This document shows, piece by piece, positions 13,542-25,187 of a stretch of DNA of 64,000 bases. A model generated the notes under the pieces. It had not been told where the DNA came from. It made no database searches and saw only the letters and a list, made by a program, of their open reading frames with translations. The stretch lies in the NCBI GenBank assembly GCA_003956705.1, contig QZCP01000656.1, positions 62,001-126,000 on the forward strand, in the 5' to 3' direction. Positions within the stretch are counted from its first letter, which is position 1; each line of letters begins with the position of its first letter. Origin of the DNA: Brevipalpus yothersi (lineage: Eukaryota > Arthropoda > Arachnida > Trombidiformes > Tenuipalpidae). Position numbers and translations under genes: made by a program.

Positions 13542-15659
13542 CTAATGGCTTTCGACGCCAATTTCCTGTAGAGTTATCCCGTCTGCTTCATTCAGAGAGG
13601 GTGGCATATCGGCCATGCTAGGTGTCATTTCTATGAGAGAGGGGACAACCAAGTCTTCCTGTTTCGCCAACTCACTTGGGGGACAATCCATTTCTGCTTC
13701 AGTGATCGGCTCATCCACTTTCACCGCCGTAACCGCTTGCTGTGGATCGGTTACCAGAGAAACGATAGGAGAGAATTCGACAATGCTTTCCTCTTTCCTT
13801 ATTTCAGTTTCGGTTTCAGTTTCGCCTAAGGAACTAGATTCAGGAGGAGGGCTTGGCCGACGCTTAGAACTTGGCTCATCCTCTTCGACATCATTGGAAA
13901 CATCTATATCTAATTTGCTATCACCATTCAACGAAGCAGTCTCATCGATACTTTTGCGAGGCCTTCCTCGCTTTCGCTTTTCACCATCTTCGTTCATTGT
14001 TGACGAATTAGATCGTGGTCGAGCTGGTGTTGATGAGGTCATTAATGTCGACGTTTGATCATTGTTCTCAGCCAGGGTAGGTGGATTTTTGCGAGGTCTG
14101 CCCCGACCTCGTTTAACAGCTCCCGGTGTTTCGCTTTCCTCCGAGGAAACTTGACCAAATTCGACAGGTGGGTTGGTCTTGATAGGAGCAGGAGAGATAT
14201 CACTCTCTTTGAGCTCTGTTGTTTTACTTGAATTGAGGAAAGGAGACATTTCTAAATTATTGTTGGTGAGGGACGGAGAGCCATTAACTGCTGATTTCCT
14301 AGGTCTACCTCGTCCTCGCTTCTCGCTAGAGCCTGATATTGGTAAAGATAGTTTCGGCTTGGGAGTCGAAACTTCTCCAACACTCTTTCTAGGTCGTCCT
14401 CTTCCTCTTTTTTCACTAGATTTTGACTCAGAAGATGATTTAGCTGCTCCAAAAAATTCTTGAGCATCAACACCAGGAACGGCATCGGCAGTCTTCCGAG
14501 ATTTTAATGATCTGGATCTTTCCGAATCACGCTCATTATCCATATCCTCATCATCGAAGTCAATATGGTAGGGATCATGAGCTTGTTCATCAGATTGTTC
14601 GCCCTCATCAGATTCATTGGGAGAGTTGGAAAAGAATTCATCAGCTGCTATACCAGGTATTTCAGCAATCCGAGAGCATTTGGGAGGTCGACCAGGTCCT
14701 CTCTTGACCGCACCACTTGGTCCAGCATTGGGTCCAGTGATGGGTCTAGTGAAGAATTTGCTTGCATCTTCCCCTGGAGCTCTTTCCATATCAGTTTTGC
14801 GCGGTCTTCCACGCTTTCGTTTGCCCAAACCAGTCGGTCTTCTCAATTTCAAATATTCTGAACCAAGAGAACTTTTAGGAGGTCTTCCTCTCTTTCTTTT
14901 AACACCTTCAGCCGCTCTCGCATGGGAGAGGCTTCCCCCATTAAGAGTTTCTTTTCGCGGTCTACCACGTTTACGCTTGCCACCAGACGCACCTAGACTC
15001 AACTTGATGTCTGTACTTGTGTCCTCATCAGTTATAATATCATAAATTGCCCGACTTGCTCGTATTATATCAGGACCAAAATGCATATCCAAAATAGCTG
15101 GCCACGGTGAAATTTTACTATTATCACAGAGGAAACTGATACTGAGAACTTTATCAGTTTCATTATAATAAAAGAATGGATGAATCTCTTTGCCCTCGGG
15201 AAATTTGGTTCTTCCTAAAACTTTACGAGCCATTTTGCGTAAACTATCCTTAACTCGTTCAGCACCCGAGTCCGATTCAAGTCTACCAAGAAGATCCTTC
15301 AAATATTTCATCTGATGTGCACGATCTATTTTCACACTATGCAATTCATAAGATGTGGAGCTACTCTGTTGCCGGTCTCTTGAACTTTCATTTCCATCAT
15401 TGCTATTCTCATTATCTACAAGCCCTTGTTTCTCAAGTCTCTCAGTAAGAGGTGATGAGTCAGGTGTGGAGGCCTCTGAGTGTAAATCCTGAGTGATCAA
15501 AGAGAAAGAGAGAAAGAGGAAAAGAAAGAGAGGGAAGGTAAGTAAAAAAAGTATTTACACACACATGCATATACTACATGATCAAATGGGAAGCATTATA
15601 AAAAATACCAAAATAAAATGAAATAAAAATAATATTCAATTTTGCCTTACCATTACCAT
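13542..15659 (-). CDS. Multi-AT-hook chromatin protein
   Basis: Predicted DNA-binding chromatin protein of 651 aa. A 9-nt coding exon (15659-15651, Met-Val-Met) precedes a donor GTAAGG. The second exon is 15488-13542. The long frame otherwise starts only at TTG, and this splice gives an ATG in phase. Eight AT-hooks of the form K-R-x-x-GRP-x-K lie near residues 174, 200, 226, 265, 363, 393, 462 and 507, and should bind the minor groove of AT-rich DNA. Residues ~55-165 form a compact, possibly helical N-terminal domain that I do not recognise. Between hooks, PG-x-x-A-x-x-FF occurs three times (near 240, 280 and 340). An acidic Asp/Glu tract lies near 298-330. No SET, PHD or bromodomain is visible. 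It is divergent from LARS2. Confidence 0.75.
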
Positions 15660-16444
15660 TATATTTTTCGAAGAGTTGAAGAAGAAGAAGAAGAAGAACA
15701 AGTGAGAAGTATGTATAAGTAAGATTCCAGTCAAAAATAAACTTTTTCACTGACTGGGATCAGAAAAAATTGGTGCTGGATAACTTTTGACTGATAGGAC
15801 ACAAGGCAGAGTGTGTAGTTGATGTATAAGAACACAAAAAAGTATGATAGTCTCTGGTGGAGACTAAATTATTAGTCCTTGATTGCTGAAGCCGCAGAAG
15901 CCTCCAAGCCAAAAGTTGAAGAGAGTGAAGAGAGTGGAGAAAGAGAGAGAGAAACACTGCCACTACTGATATATATATATTAATTTGAATATATATTATT
16001 TGGTATTTATTTTTCTATACGAAATAAACACTATATTTTATTTAATCAATATTTCACATTACTTTTCTCTCTATCACTGTTGAATAGATGATACAAAATC
16101 ATCTCAATTAACACTAAATTAACCTTAAATTTTATAAATACCCAATTGTAATTGAAAACAAAAAAATAAAACTAAATGATTAAGTCAAGTCTTCAACAGT
16201 GCCTCTGCTTTGGGGGATCTTTTCATAATTTAAAAGAGAGCTTCCAATCAGAGTTCTCGAAGCGGTCCGCTGCTTTGGCTGAACAACATTTAAATTTTTA
16301 GACACTCACTGATTGATTAATTGTTTAGGTTGATAATTGTAGATGTAAGTTAATTTTGTGGATGAACTGTGATGGTATGTGTTGAACTGATTGATCACCT
16401 TTGATATTCTGGACAATTGAAGTGAGAGGAAAAGACCGGTCGAC
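15660..16444. promoter_or_regulatory. Divergent promoter region, AT-hook gene / LARS2
   Basis: 785 bp between divergent starts. It holds an (AGA)n run near 15677-15699, a short (TA)n run near 15970 and AT-rich sequence. Two open frames on the minus strand (near 15963 and 16500) look like chance frames. Shared regulation is inferred from geometry only. Confidence 0.4.
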
Positions 16445-19028
16445 ATGCTGTCTTGCTCTTGGTCTGAAGTGTTGGCATGTCGAAGATTATTGATGGCCAA
16501 TAGATTGTTGCACTTTTATCGATGTCCATCACTTGGTAGGCCATTTTGGTGTGGACAGGGAACGGTGGTCATTGTGAATGGTGGTGTTCGATCCTTTTTC
16601 AGTAAATCAGGACGATGGCCGATATCGTGTGCTTTTGAAGAGAAATGTTTTCTCGATCTTTTAAAAACTATTGAAACACACTGGAAACCGATTCTCGGTG
16701 AACAATGGAAACATCAGACGCTGATTGCAGATCAGCTGAAACCAAATCATAAATATATATTGTCCATGTTCCCTTATCCTAGTGGATCACTTCACCTAGG
16801 TAGGTTTTATGGATGAGATTCTTGCGCTCATTTGCATGCATATTTGAAACCCCAGAACACGTGTTACTTCGTTATATTATGAGATTTTATTTGTTATCTT
16901 AAAATTAGTACTGAATTACATTACTCATGTTACAGGCCATGTTCGTGTATACACAAACTCGGATATTATTGCAAGATTTTCTCTGCTCAAAGGTTGCAGT
17001 GTTACAAATGCCATGGGTTGGGATTCATTTGGACTGCCAGCGGAGAATGCAGCTTTGGAACGCTCCATTAGCCCAGCAGTATGGACTCTCGACAATATTG
17101 CACATATGACAGAGCAATTGGAAAATCTCTCATTTTATCTCGATTGGCGAGAAGCAACGTCTCAACCATCATTCTACAAGTGGACTCAATGGTTATTCTT
17201 GCGATTGTACGAATCGAATCTTGCTTTCAAATCCATTGCCGAAGTGAATTGGGATCCTATCGATCAGACCGTTCTCGCTAATGATCAAGTGGACGAAGAG
17301 GGGCGGTCATGGCGGTCTGGAGCAAAAGTTGAAAAAAGATTTCTACGTCAATGGACAATCAAAATAAGTGCATTTCTAGATGATCTATATCGAAGCGAAC
17401 ACATCAACCCTGATGATTCAAGCTGGAAAGAGTTGGTTAGCCTTCAAAGACCATTTTTGGGTGAACCATCCTCTCATATTTTCTACTTGAAAACAGACCA
17501 AGATATCTTGCCTTTACTTTGTGATCGACCAGAGTTGCTCACCTCACCAGATTCCTTCATAGCTGTTCCATCAAACCATTGGATTTGCGCTACCAATATC
17601 AATTCAATTAATAATCCATTCACTGAAAATCATGTACCAATCAAACGAATATCTCCCAACGAATCATCAAATCTACCTGCAAATGGTTTCGCCATCCTTC
17701 TTAACCCAAATTCTAACTTTTCTGATGAAAATGCTCGGAAAAAAGTGATGGAAATGTGCAAAGAAGATCCTTCACTAGGTTCGTATAAAGTTTCCAAAGT
17801 TTTTTATGATTGGGTTGTTTCAAGGCAACGATATTGGGGTACCCCTATCCCGATGATTAATTGTAAAAAATGTGGAGATGTTCCAGTTCCAGATGATCAA
17901 CTCCCTGTAGAGCTTCCTCCAGTGAAGGATTTGAAATCTCTCAAGGAGACAAGAGATTCTATTGGAGAAAATCAAATCCCTACCAACCGCTTGAGCTCTT
18001 TGGCTCCAGACAGTTGGCTGGATGTTCCTTGCCCCAAGTGTCATAGTCTCGCCAGGCGTGAAACTGATACTTTGGATACCTTTTTCGACTCCTCGTGGTA
18101 TTATCTACGATATGCAACCCCTCCGTCCGCTGATGAGCCCTTCAATCGAGAAGCTAATCAAAGACCCGTTTCAGTGTATCTCGGAGGAGCTGAACATTCT
18201 AGAGGACATCTACTCTATTCACGATTTATTTATTATTTTTTGAAATCCTCCGGTCTTTTGAACTCCAACTCTATCGAACCCTTCCAGCGATTACTCTTCT
18301 TTGGATATATTCATGGCAAAACAATAAAAAAAGACGGTAAATACATTCAAAATGATGAATATAAAGCTCTTGTTGATAGTGGCAAATTTAAGCCTGAGGA
18401 TTTTGAGATAACATTCGAAAAAATGTCAAAATCTAAAGGAAATGGTGTAAATCCTATGGATTTGGTCGAATATTACGGAGTTGATGCAACTCGAGCATGC
18501 ATTATAGGATTTGGTCATCCTCGTCATCCTCAAGAATGGCATGGACCGAAAGAAGAGTTTACAGAGATTCTAGTCTTCTTAAGACGCCTCATCTTGACGA
18601 TTGATCAGTTCATCTTCATCAGAGAGCTCGCTAAAGATCCACCGTGGGGACCTATGGTGAAACGCTTCGTTTTTCGGACTGAAGTGGATGAAAAAAAGGT
18701 AGCTGAAGCTCTCAACAAACTAGTCCATGGTAGAGAAAGAGTTTTACAAAAGGTCACAAAGAATCTCGATTGTTTTCAGAATGGTTGGGCTCTCAAAGAT
18801 TTGAAAGATTTTCTCTTCTTCCTCAGAAAATTCGTCCTAGTGACAAATATCTGTAACACCTGTGAGTTTGAGAGATGTATTGGAGACACTATCATCATGC
18901 TGAGTCCTATTATTCCTCATCTTTCTGAGGAATGTTGGCATGCATTTCGAAGTTACGCTAACCCCTCAATGAGTCAGTTCTACAACTTGAATGAATTAGT
19001 CATGAAACAGAAGTGGCCCTCGAAATAG
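16445..19028 (+). CDS. LARS2: Mitochondrial leucyl-tRNA synthetase
   Basis: Class Ia synthetase that charges mitochondrial tRNA-Leu. Exons 16445-16799 and 16936-19028 give 815 aa; human LARS2 is about 903. The N terminus is basic and Ser/Arg-rich, as in a mitochondrial presequence. The HIGH motif is HLGH (about 117-120, split by the intron) after YPSGSLH. MGWDSFGLPAENAA begins near residue 145. SRQRYWGTPIP marks re-entry into the catalytic core, DTFFDSSWYYLRY follows, and KMSKSKGN lies at about 614-621. The inserted CP1 editing domain is shortened: I cannot find the usual T-rich (TTRPDT) or GTGAV-type motifs. Proofreading is therefore probably lost, as described for human mitochondrial LeuRS. 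The anticodon-binding helical domain is present. AATAAA follows at 19042-19047. Confidence 0.93.
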
Positions 19029-19041
19029 TATTTTGATTTGT

Positions 19042-19047
19042 AATAAA
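19042..19047 (+). terminator. Polyadenylation signal AATAAA (LARS2)
   Basis: A canonical AATAAA lies 14 bases past the LARS2 stop codon, in the 222-bp gap before the convergent FASTKD stop. Confidence 0.6.
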
Positions 19048-19250
19048 GTATGATTGTTACCTCACTATAAAACCTACCATTAATTTTTTTATCGTTGCGC
19101 CAACTTTTCCGCTTAATGAGATCAATTATTCATTGATTATCCTCGACTTGTATGAAAATGTTCAGAATAGAATTTGAGTCAATTCATATTAATAAGGACT
19201 ACTTTATATTTAGAAGGATTTTGTGTTTGGACAAACTTATTCAGGTGGTT

Positions 19251-21291
19251 CTAAGAGGGTTCTTCCACGAAAACATTTTCAATTTTCCCTTTTAAACAAC
19301 GAATTCTGTCTATTGTGGATACCATTGGATTGATATCTAGCTGAGTTAGGACTAAGGCTTTTGTATCTTTCTGAGTTTGACTCAGTAAATCAGACATAAA
19401 TCTTAAAGATCCTATTGCCAAAGGCTGGTCCAAAATAGTCTCCTTGAATCCTGCCGCTATAACACATATCCTAGGAAGGAAAAAAAGTGTTTAGAAGAAT
19501 AGAGACAAGAGTGAACCTGATGAACTTCTTACCTCTTGAAACCTGGAGGAAGATCATTCATAGAATCAGGTAAATTGTGGGTACCGTATTTTTCCATTGG
19601 AAGAGCTTTCAGGTCCTTGTCAATAATGAATTCAGCATCTGATGAGTAAACGAACGCGTTTGAAATTTGAATGAGAGGTGATGAAAGTTTTTCTTACCAA
19701 TATAGCCACCAACTGGTGATACAAGCGAGGTAGCGATGAACTTATCCCTGACAATAAAATTTTTTAGATGCTCAGTGACAAACGCGCTTTGTTGTAAAGT
19801 AGGAGTGGGTCTAGGTGGAGGTTTGAAGCCCGTTAGATCGAGGGTCTCATCGATGGGTAGTTTGAGAAGTTTGGCTTTGGCAATCAAATTCAATAGCTTC
19901 CATTTGGCGAATTCAGCGTCGGGAAATTTTCTCAGATTCTCCAAAAATTCTTTGTTTAGAACAGATTTAATGATATCAGATGATGCTGAATCTAGTATGG
20001 CCAGTGAGTAGACAAAGTCTAGCCATAAAAGAGGATTTGCAGAAGATTCAAAACTCTTAGTGACTTCCGGGAGGATGTTTTTTTCTACAATTTCATCAAA
20101 ATTGATTGGTTTATGGTCAACTCGAGCAGCAGCTAATGTAAATGAAATCATTTGAGGGGAGCTATAGAAATTCCTCTTCTCAAAGTCAGATGCGATCACA
20201 TCGAGGAAAGGTGCGAAACGCCAATTCATTTTACCACAAGCCACCAAAAGAGCTGAGATAGAAGATGCTTTCACTTTTAGGGTCCAATCAGGAAGATTAA
20301 TGAGTGCTTGTCCGAGTTTCTCGAGGAGTTGAGCATCAGGAAAGCTCAAATTGTTTATAGCACATATTGCATTGACCAAATGACCAGGTTCAGGATATTC
20401 ATTGAGATCAGCGGCTTTCAATGCTGTATAGATTGATTTCAATAATGGAGTTGGCCGCCTTTTATGATCAGTGATCATGACCAACATCTTCAACAACATA
20501 TTGGCATCTATTTCACCAACAGTGAGGGTAGAAAATAAATTGGCTAATCTGTTGTCCACTGCGTTTATTATGGATGGCGAAAGTCTATCGTCCATTCGCT
20601 TGTAGAGCTTAATCAGGAGAGATAAATCTGTTTCTCGTTCTATTGCAGCATCAATTTCACTATTAAGTTCTCTAATAATTTGAGTTCTCATTGTAGATGT
20701 TTCATTCCGGCTATAAAATTTGTATACTTCCATCAGTGACGATAGATTACCTTCAGCAACTTTGAGAAACACTGTCTTATCTAGCTGTTCTATTAATTCA
20801 TTTTCAGATTCAAGCCCAATGTTTTTCAAACAATCCAAAATACAAATAATATCGGTAAGTGTGAGTCGATGATTGAAAAAATCGGTGGAAAGTGTAAGTT
20901 TCAAATCTTGACATACATCATTGAAAATTTTATCCTTTCCAACCTGCTCTTGACTAATTTCTCCTGATCGCAGTTTTCTGGCTAATTGTCGAAAAAATTT
21001 GACTACATCATCACCCTCCGGATAAAGCATATCAAGCACCTCCATTGATTCACTGTTCGAATTGTTTACAGGAGATGAAAAAGATCTGCTCAATGTTGGC
21101 AGAGAAAGTTTGTCGGTGTTCATTATACATGATGGTGGAGTTAAATGAGATATGGAAAATGATGAAATACGACCATTAACGGGTGGAGAACAGGGTGTCA
21201 ACAACATAACCGGTGAAGATGGACTTGATATTCTTGAGAATATATTTCTCACTGACACATGTAGAACTGCTGGAGGTCGATACATTTTCAT
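19251..21291 (-). CDS. FASTK-family mitochondrial RNA protein with RAP domain (FASTKD4-like)
   Basis: FASTK-family proteins bind and stabilise mitochondrial RNAs. Exons 21291-19698, 19638-19533 and 19470-19251 give 639 aa. The first ~60 residues are Ser/Arg/Pro-rich, as in a mitochondrial presequence. The middle is a helical-repeat array (blocks such as LSSLMEVYKFYSR, NMLLKMLVMITDH, HLVNAICAINNLSF), consistent with FAST_1/FAST_2. The last ~70 residues, spread over three exons, fit a RAP domain (AEFIIDKDLK, then KRICVIAAGFKE, ending in LDINP-x-VST). FASTKD4/TBRG4 seems the nearest paralogue by length and layout, but FASTKD1, 2, 3 or 5 cannot be excluded by eye. The open frame extends to a TTG at 21309; I use the ATG at 21291. 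Confidence 0.65.
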
Positions 21292-22037
21292 TTTTGAACT
21301 GCTTCTCAAACCAAAATCATCCAGGAATAAATTAACTCAAGTAAAAAAATTTACATCAACGATCAATGTTATCATGATTCACAAATCAAGCCAAGAAAAA
21401 TTCTCCAAAAATTTCAAAACATTACCAAAGCACATGTTTTAAATGTGTAATCAGTGACGAAAATGAGCGCGAGCTTTGAGAGAGAAGGAATACTGATGGG
21501 AATAATCTCATCCTTGCAGCATGGAGTAAGATTTTTGGAGGAATTCTCCTTGAGAGACAATTTCTGGGCGAATTTCGAGTTTGGAATGGCATATTCATTC
21601 TCTCGATTATTCTTTCGGACTGAGTTTAATTTCAATAATTTTTTGGCCCATTAGTTCATTTTGACAGCTCAACATTGACCAATTCAGCTGATTTGAGTGG
21701 AGCTCAATTCAAAGGGAAGATGCCGCTGATCTGAGGAAAATTAGAAGAGTCAATCTGGTTGTATTCTGATTTTACAAAATTTTGCTGAAGAATCCCCAAA
21801 AAAATGAGGAGCCCCAAAATCTTGTGTCATCTTCAGCTTTATACTTACAAGACAGTTAGACATCAGTTGTCGAGCAAATCAAATTAGTGGTCCTATTCGA
21901 TTGAAGCAGGTACCCAAGCAACGGGTTGCTATCGAGAATCAGAATTCAAATCGAAACAAACACTATACTCCATTTCAGGTATATGATGATAATTTTATTC
22001 TGAATGTTTGCAATTGAAAACTTTTCCATCAGACACA
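21292..22037. promoter_or_regulatory. Divergent intergenic region, FASTKD / TMEM218
   Basis: 746 bp between divergent starts. No convincing coding frame is present; the short plus-strand frame at 21454-21654 has no recognisable features. Acceptor-like sequence near 21978 would allow a 5' UTR intron for TMEM218. Confidence 0.35.
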
Positions 22038-22579
22038 ATGACCTTTCATATCCTGGGAATGGGTATTGGTCTATTCATGCTTTTAGTTCTCTGGACTTCA
22101 GTGATCCTGGTTGTACTGATTACGAGTCGCGCCAAAGAGCCATACAGGTAAATTATGAGCAGGAAATAGAACGATCTAATCTGAGAGCATGTTATTGAAT
22201 TTTTCACCTTTCAATTCGTTCCAGTCGATTTGGACCCATTGCCCTTCTGATAGCCATCATGACGAGCTCAATCTTAATATTATTTCCACGAGAGAAGCAA
22301 GAGGGTAGTAGCGATAATTCAACAGTGTCTTCATCTCGATCTGAATTGATGAGGAAAAAAATTATTACTGATCTGGAGCCTCCTCATGATTGGATGCTTT
22401 TCTGGCGCTTCATCATCATTTGGGCCCATTTCATTGCTATTGTCATATCTGTCACTGCAGTTTTCTATCTATGGGTCATGAAAAGTTTCACAAATTCTTC
22501 TTTACAACTCGAAGCGGAGGTGAAAAATTCACCGAAAGTTACTGAGCCAAAAGTCGAAGCATCCTCAAGTGAACAGTGA
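22038..22579 (+). CDS. TMEM218: TMEM218, ciliary transition-zone membrane protein
   Basis: Exons 22038-22147 and 22225-22579 give 154 aa. The N-terminal half matches what I recall of TMEM218: a first membrane segment (ILGMGIGLFMLLVLWTSVIL), then TSRAKEPY, then a second segment (IALLIAIMTSSILILFPR) ending at LFPR. A third hydrophobic stretch (FIIIWAHFIAIVISVTAVFYL) follows a short polar loop. The C-terminal ~35 residues are Ser/Glu/Lys-rich and make the protein longer than human TMEM218 (about 115 aa). TMEM218 acts at the ciliary transition zone in vertebrates. In an arthropod that implies ciliated sensory neurons, the cell type that uses NompC (same window). It converges on Tip60. Confidence 0.75.
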
Positions 22580-22945
22580 ATAACCAATCAATCAGAATGT
22601 CTATAAAACGATTCTCCCGTGATTACGGAAGATAAAAACATCATTTTAAAATCTCAAAAGGATTGAAAAACACCAGATTGTTGATTGTATTTGATTGATG
22701 ATCATGTTTGGAGCAGTTTCGTCTCAAGATGAGAGCAATTATTTTTACTCTACAAGCCTGGATACATTACATCGCAGTGAGATATCACAAGTTGATCACT
22801 TCCCTTGAATGCAAGAGCAGTGATATGAATTTACAAGATGAAAAATGAGATGAATTGTCTTCTTTTTGAACCCATCAAAATGATGAACATTGAAGACAAT
22901 GAAGGTACCTCCAAGATATCTATGAGTCGTTGGAGCAGAATCAAG

Positions 22946-24517
22946 TCACCACTTGTAGCGTTTTGACCAATCCTTTGGACTCCAATGTAAACAATTGGGG
23001 TCAATTCTGATACGGTGCTTCTTGGAATTACGCTCATAACTGGCGATCGCCTCTTTACTCAGAGTGATTACATATTCACCTTTGTAATAGTTGATCATGT
23101 TTAAAAATTGTAGTGTCGATATCACATCTTCTTTCTTTATACTAGTTAATTCGGATATTTCGTTTATACTTATTTGAGGTCGTTGACCACCTTCGGGAGT
23201 CTTTAGATTGATGATGAGTTCTAGAATGGTTTCAGCCCAATAACTACGGTATGATAGTAAACCCAAGTCACTCAATGGCTTCTCAGGACTGCCAGTTTTA
23301 CCTTCAAATTTGGACAGCTCGTAGCTAAACTCAATCATGATTTTTCCATATCCTTTTCTTTGGTATGGAGGAAGAGTTAGAATACAAGCTACATTATAAT
23401 CTTCTGAGGAAATTTTCTCTTTGGAGAAGTAGCCAACAACGTGACATCCTCGATCATCCGATTCGGTCATGACGTAGAACAAAAAAGGATCAGTATCGTA
23501 GTAAAGGGTCTTATGATCTAAAAAACACCTCGCTAGAAGACATAAATTTTGTGCATACACTCGGTTTGAACGTCCATCGATCTCAAAAAAAGAGATGGTG
23601 CCTTTCCTATAAATCTCGTTACCAGGAGGATGTTTCAATTTGCATTTGCTAAAGTGTCGTCGCAAACAAGAACGAGATTTGACATATTTGAGACAATTTT
23701 CACACAAATATAAACAAGGAAGTGATGTGAGCTCTTCGGGATACGGTGAAAAGTACCAAGGTCTAATCTGATGACGTCCTATTTCAATTAGATCAAAATT
23801 TCTCATCCGGCTTATTTGATCTTCGGGATTATGGGCTGAAAGACTGCCGTTAGTGCGAGGTGCAAGTACAGCTCCAGAACCACCTGCCCAAACATTTGGA
23901 GAATTATCGCGTATTATAAGTTCCGAATTTGGTGCAGTCAAAGTTAACTTTCGCTTTCGACCACGTCCTTTTTTGATTGTTTGCGTTTGTCGTAACGGTG
24001 AGCATTTGTTAAGTGGACTCATGGGTGGCTCCAGAGAAGATGAATTAATGGCATCCTCATCTCCTCCACCCGAACTACTAAGTAAATTTGATAAACTTCC
24101 TCCTACTACTCCTGGTGTTACATCACCACTACTAACACCACCACCACCAACTACACCACTGGCAACCGTGCTGGGACCTGTGACAGTTCCTGATGGAATG
24201 GTACTAGAAATGATGTCCGGAGAGACAGGAGTTGAAATATTGACTGACTTTGATGTGCTGATGCTGCCGTCATGCTTGTTGGGCGGTAGACGCATTTCGC
24301 TTAATTTTATTCGATCTTTGGTCACCCATTCGTCCAATCTTTTATTAAAATCGATAAAGTGAACATAATACAATTTTTCTCCATCTTCGGTAACCTTTGC
24401 CGATATCACTTCACCCAATTGCCATTCATCGGTATACTTCATTCGGACTGGTACAACACAGCCGTCAACTACGTCTATCGTCATTTTATCATCAATGTTT
24501 ATACCGTCATCAGGCAT
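22946..24517 (-). CDS. KAT5: Tip60/KAT5 MYST histone acetyltransferase
   Basis: Single-exon gene, 523 aa, for the catalytic subunit of the NuA4/Tip60 complex, which acetylates H4 and H2A variants in transcription and DNA repair. Residues ~15-75 form the chromo-barrel domain (VPVRMKYTDEWQLGEVISAK, then VHFIDFNKRLDEWV). A Gly/Ser/Pro-rich linker with a KGRGRKRK-like basic patch follows. The MYST domain begins near residue 250 with a C2HC zinc finger (LYLCENCLKYVKS, then LRRHFSKC). The catalytic Cys lies in NVACILTLPPYQRKGYGK, which also carries the acetyl-CoA loop. LSDLGLLSYRSYW and the ending CLHWSPKDWSKR are Tip60-type and unlike MOF or HBO1. The ATG at 24517 starts the chromo-barrel block at the expected distance. 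Confidence 0.95.
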   Translation of the reverse strand: MPDDGINIDDKMTIDVVDGCVVPVRMKYTDEWQLGEVISAKVTEDGEKLYYVHFIDFNKRLDEWVTKDRIKLSEMRLPPNKHDGSISTSKSVNISTPVSPDIISSTIPSGTVTGPSTVASGVVGGGGVSSGDVTPGVVGGSLSNLLSSSGGGDEDAINSSSLEPPMSPLNKCSPLRQTQTIKKGRGRKRKLTLTAPNSELIIRDNSPNVWAGGSGAVLAPRTNGSLSAHNPEDQISRMRNFDLIEIGRHQIRPWYFSPYPEELTSLPCLYLCENCLKYVKSRSCLRRHFSKCKLKHPPGNEIYRKGTISFFEIDGRSNRVYAQNLCLLARCFLDHKTLYYDTDPFLFYVMTESDDRGCHVVGYFSKEKISSEDYNVACILTLPPYQRKGYGKIMIEFSYELSKFEGKTGSPEKPLSDLGLLSYRSYWAETILELIINLKTPEGGQRPQISINEISELTSIKKEDVISTLQFLNMINYYKGEYVITLSKEAIASYERNSKKHRIRIDPNCLHWSPKDWSKRYKW

Positions 24518-25114
24518 GAGGCTGGATACCTGAGATCACAATGAATCACTGTATAGTATAATGAATGCTCAAATGTTCAAGTGAACAATTGAATTTAACT
24601 AATTACAATTAAAAACATTACCAATCAGAAAAGGTGCTCACACAAAACACTCCACTTTTCCAGCTGATCAGCAATATACAGCGCCTCTGGTGGACATTTG
24701 GGTGTACTAATTTTGCATAAGAAAAACTTTTTTGCCGAAAAAAGCGAAAATGATAATTTTCGCTTTTTTTCATCTTCAACCAGTTGAACTCAAAACTATG
24801 CTCAAGTTAAATAAAAATATCATGTATCACTCTTCAAGACATTTTTAAAATACTATCACAGGTATTGCTTCCTCATATTTTTCATCCAATCGCTAACTTT
24901 GTAATTTTTCTATCTCTTTGGACCACCTCATCTATCCTCTATTTTTTCCAATAAAAGAGAATGGAGTGTTTCGATTGCGTTCACTTTTAACAGTCCCTGA
25001 ACCATTTGAATCCAAGGTGCAATGAAAAAAATTATGCAAAAATCGAGAGAAGAGTAACGAGTGTAAGTGGGCAAGTGTACCATGTGTAGGAATGAAAAGA
25101 ACAAAATGACATTT
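24518..25114. other. Intergenic, Tip60 5' side
   Basis: About 600 bp of AT-rich DNA upstream of Tip60 and downstream of the tRNA. It holds an inverted A/T-rich element near 24735-24770 (gcgaaaa paired with ttttcgc). No coding frame was recognised. Confidence 0.35.
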
Positions 25115-25187
25115 CGAGCGTGCCAGGATTCGAACCTGGAATCTCCTGATCCGTAGTCAGGCGCGTTATCCGTTGCGCCACACGCCC
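25115..25187 (-). tRNA. tRNA-Arg (ACG)
   Basis: A 73-nt cloverleaf on the minus strand. The acceptor arm pairs GGGCGTG with CACGCTC (one G-U), with discriminator G. The D arm is GCGCAACGGATAACGCGC, and the anticodon loop reads CTACGGA with anticodon ACG inside a CTGA/TCAG stem. The T arm is CCAGG-TTCGAAT-CCTGG. There is no intron, and CCA is not encoded. A and B boxes match the pol III consensus (TGGCGCAACGG, GGTTCGAATCC). A TTTT run about 10 bases downstream (minus strand) can act as the pol III terminator. It lies between Tip60 and PPAT, all on the same strand. Confidence 0.96.

Noticed and set aside
14173..15045. Plus-strand frames opposite the AT-hook gene
   Set aside because: They are antisense shadows of the repeated GRPRK codons.
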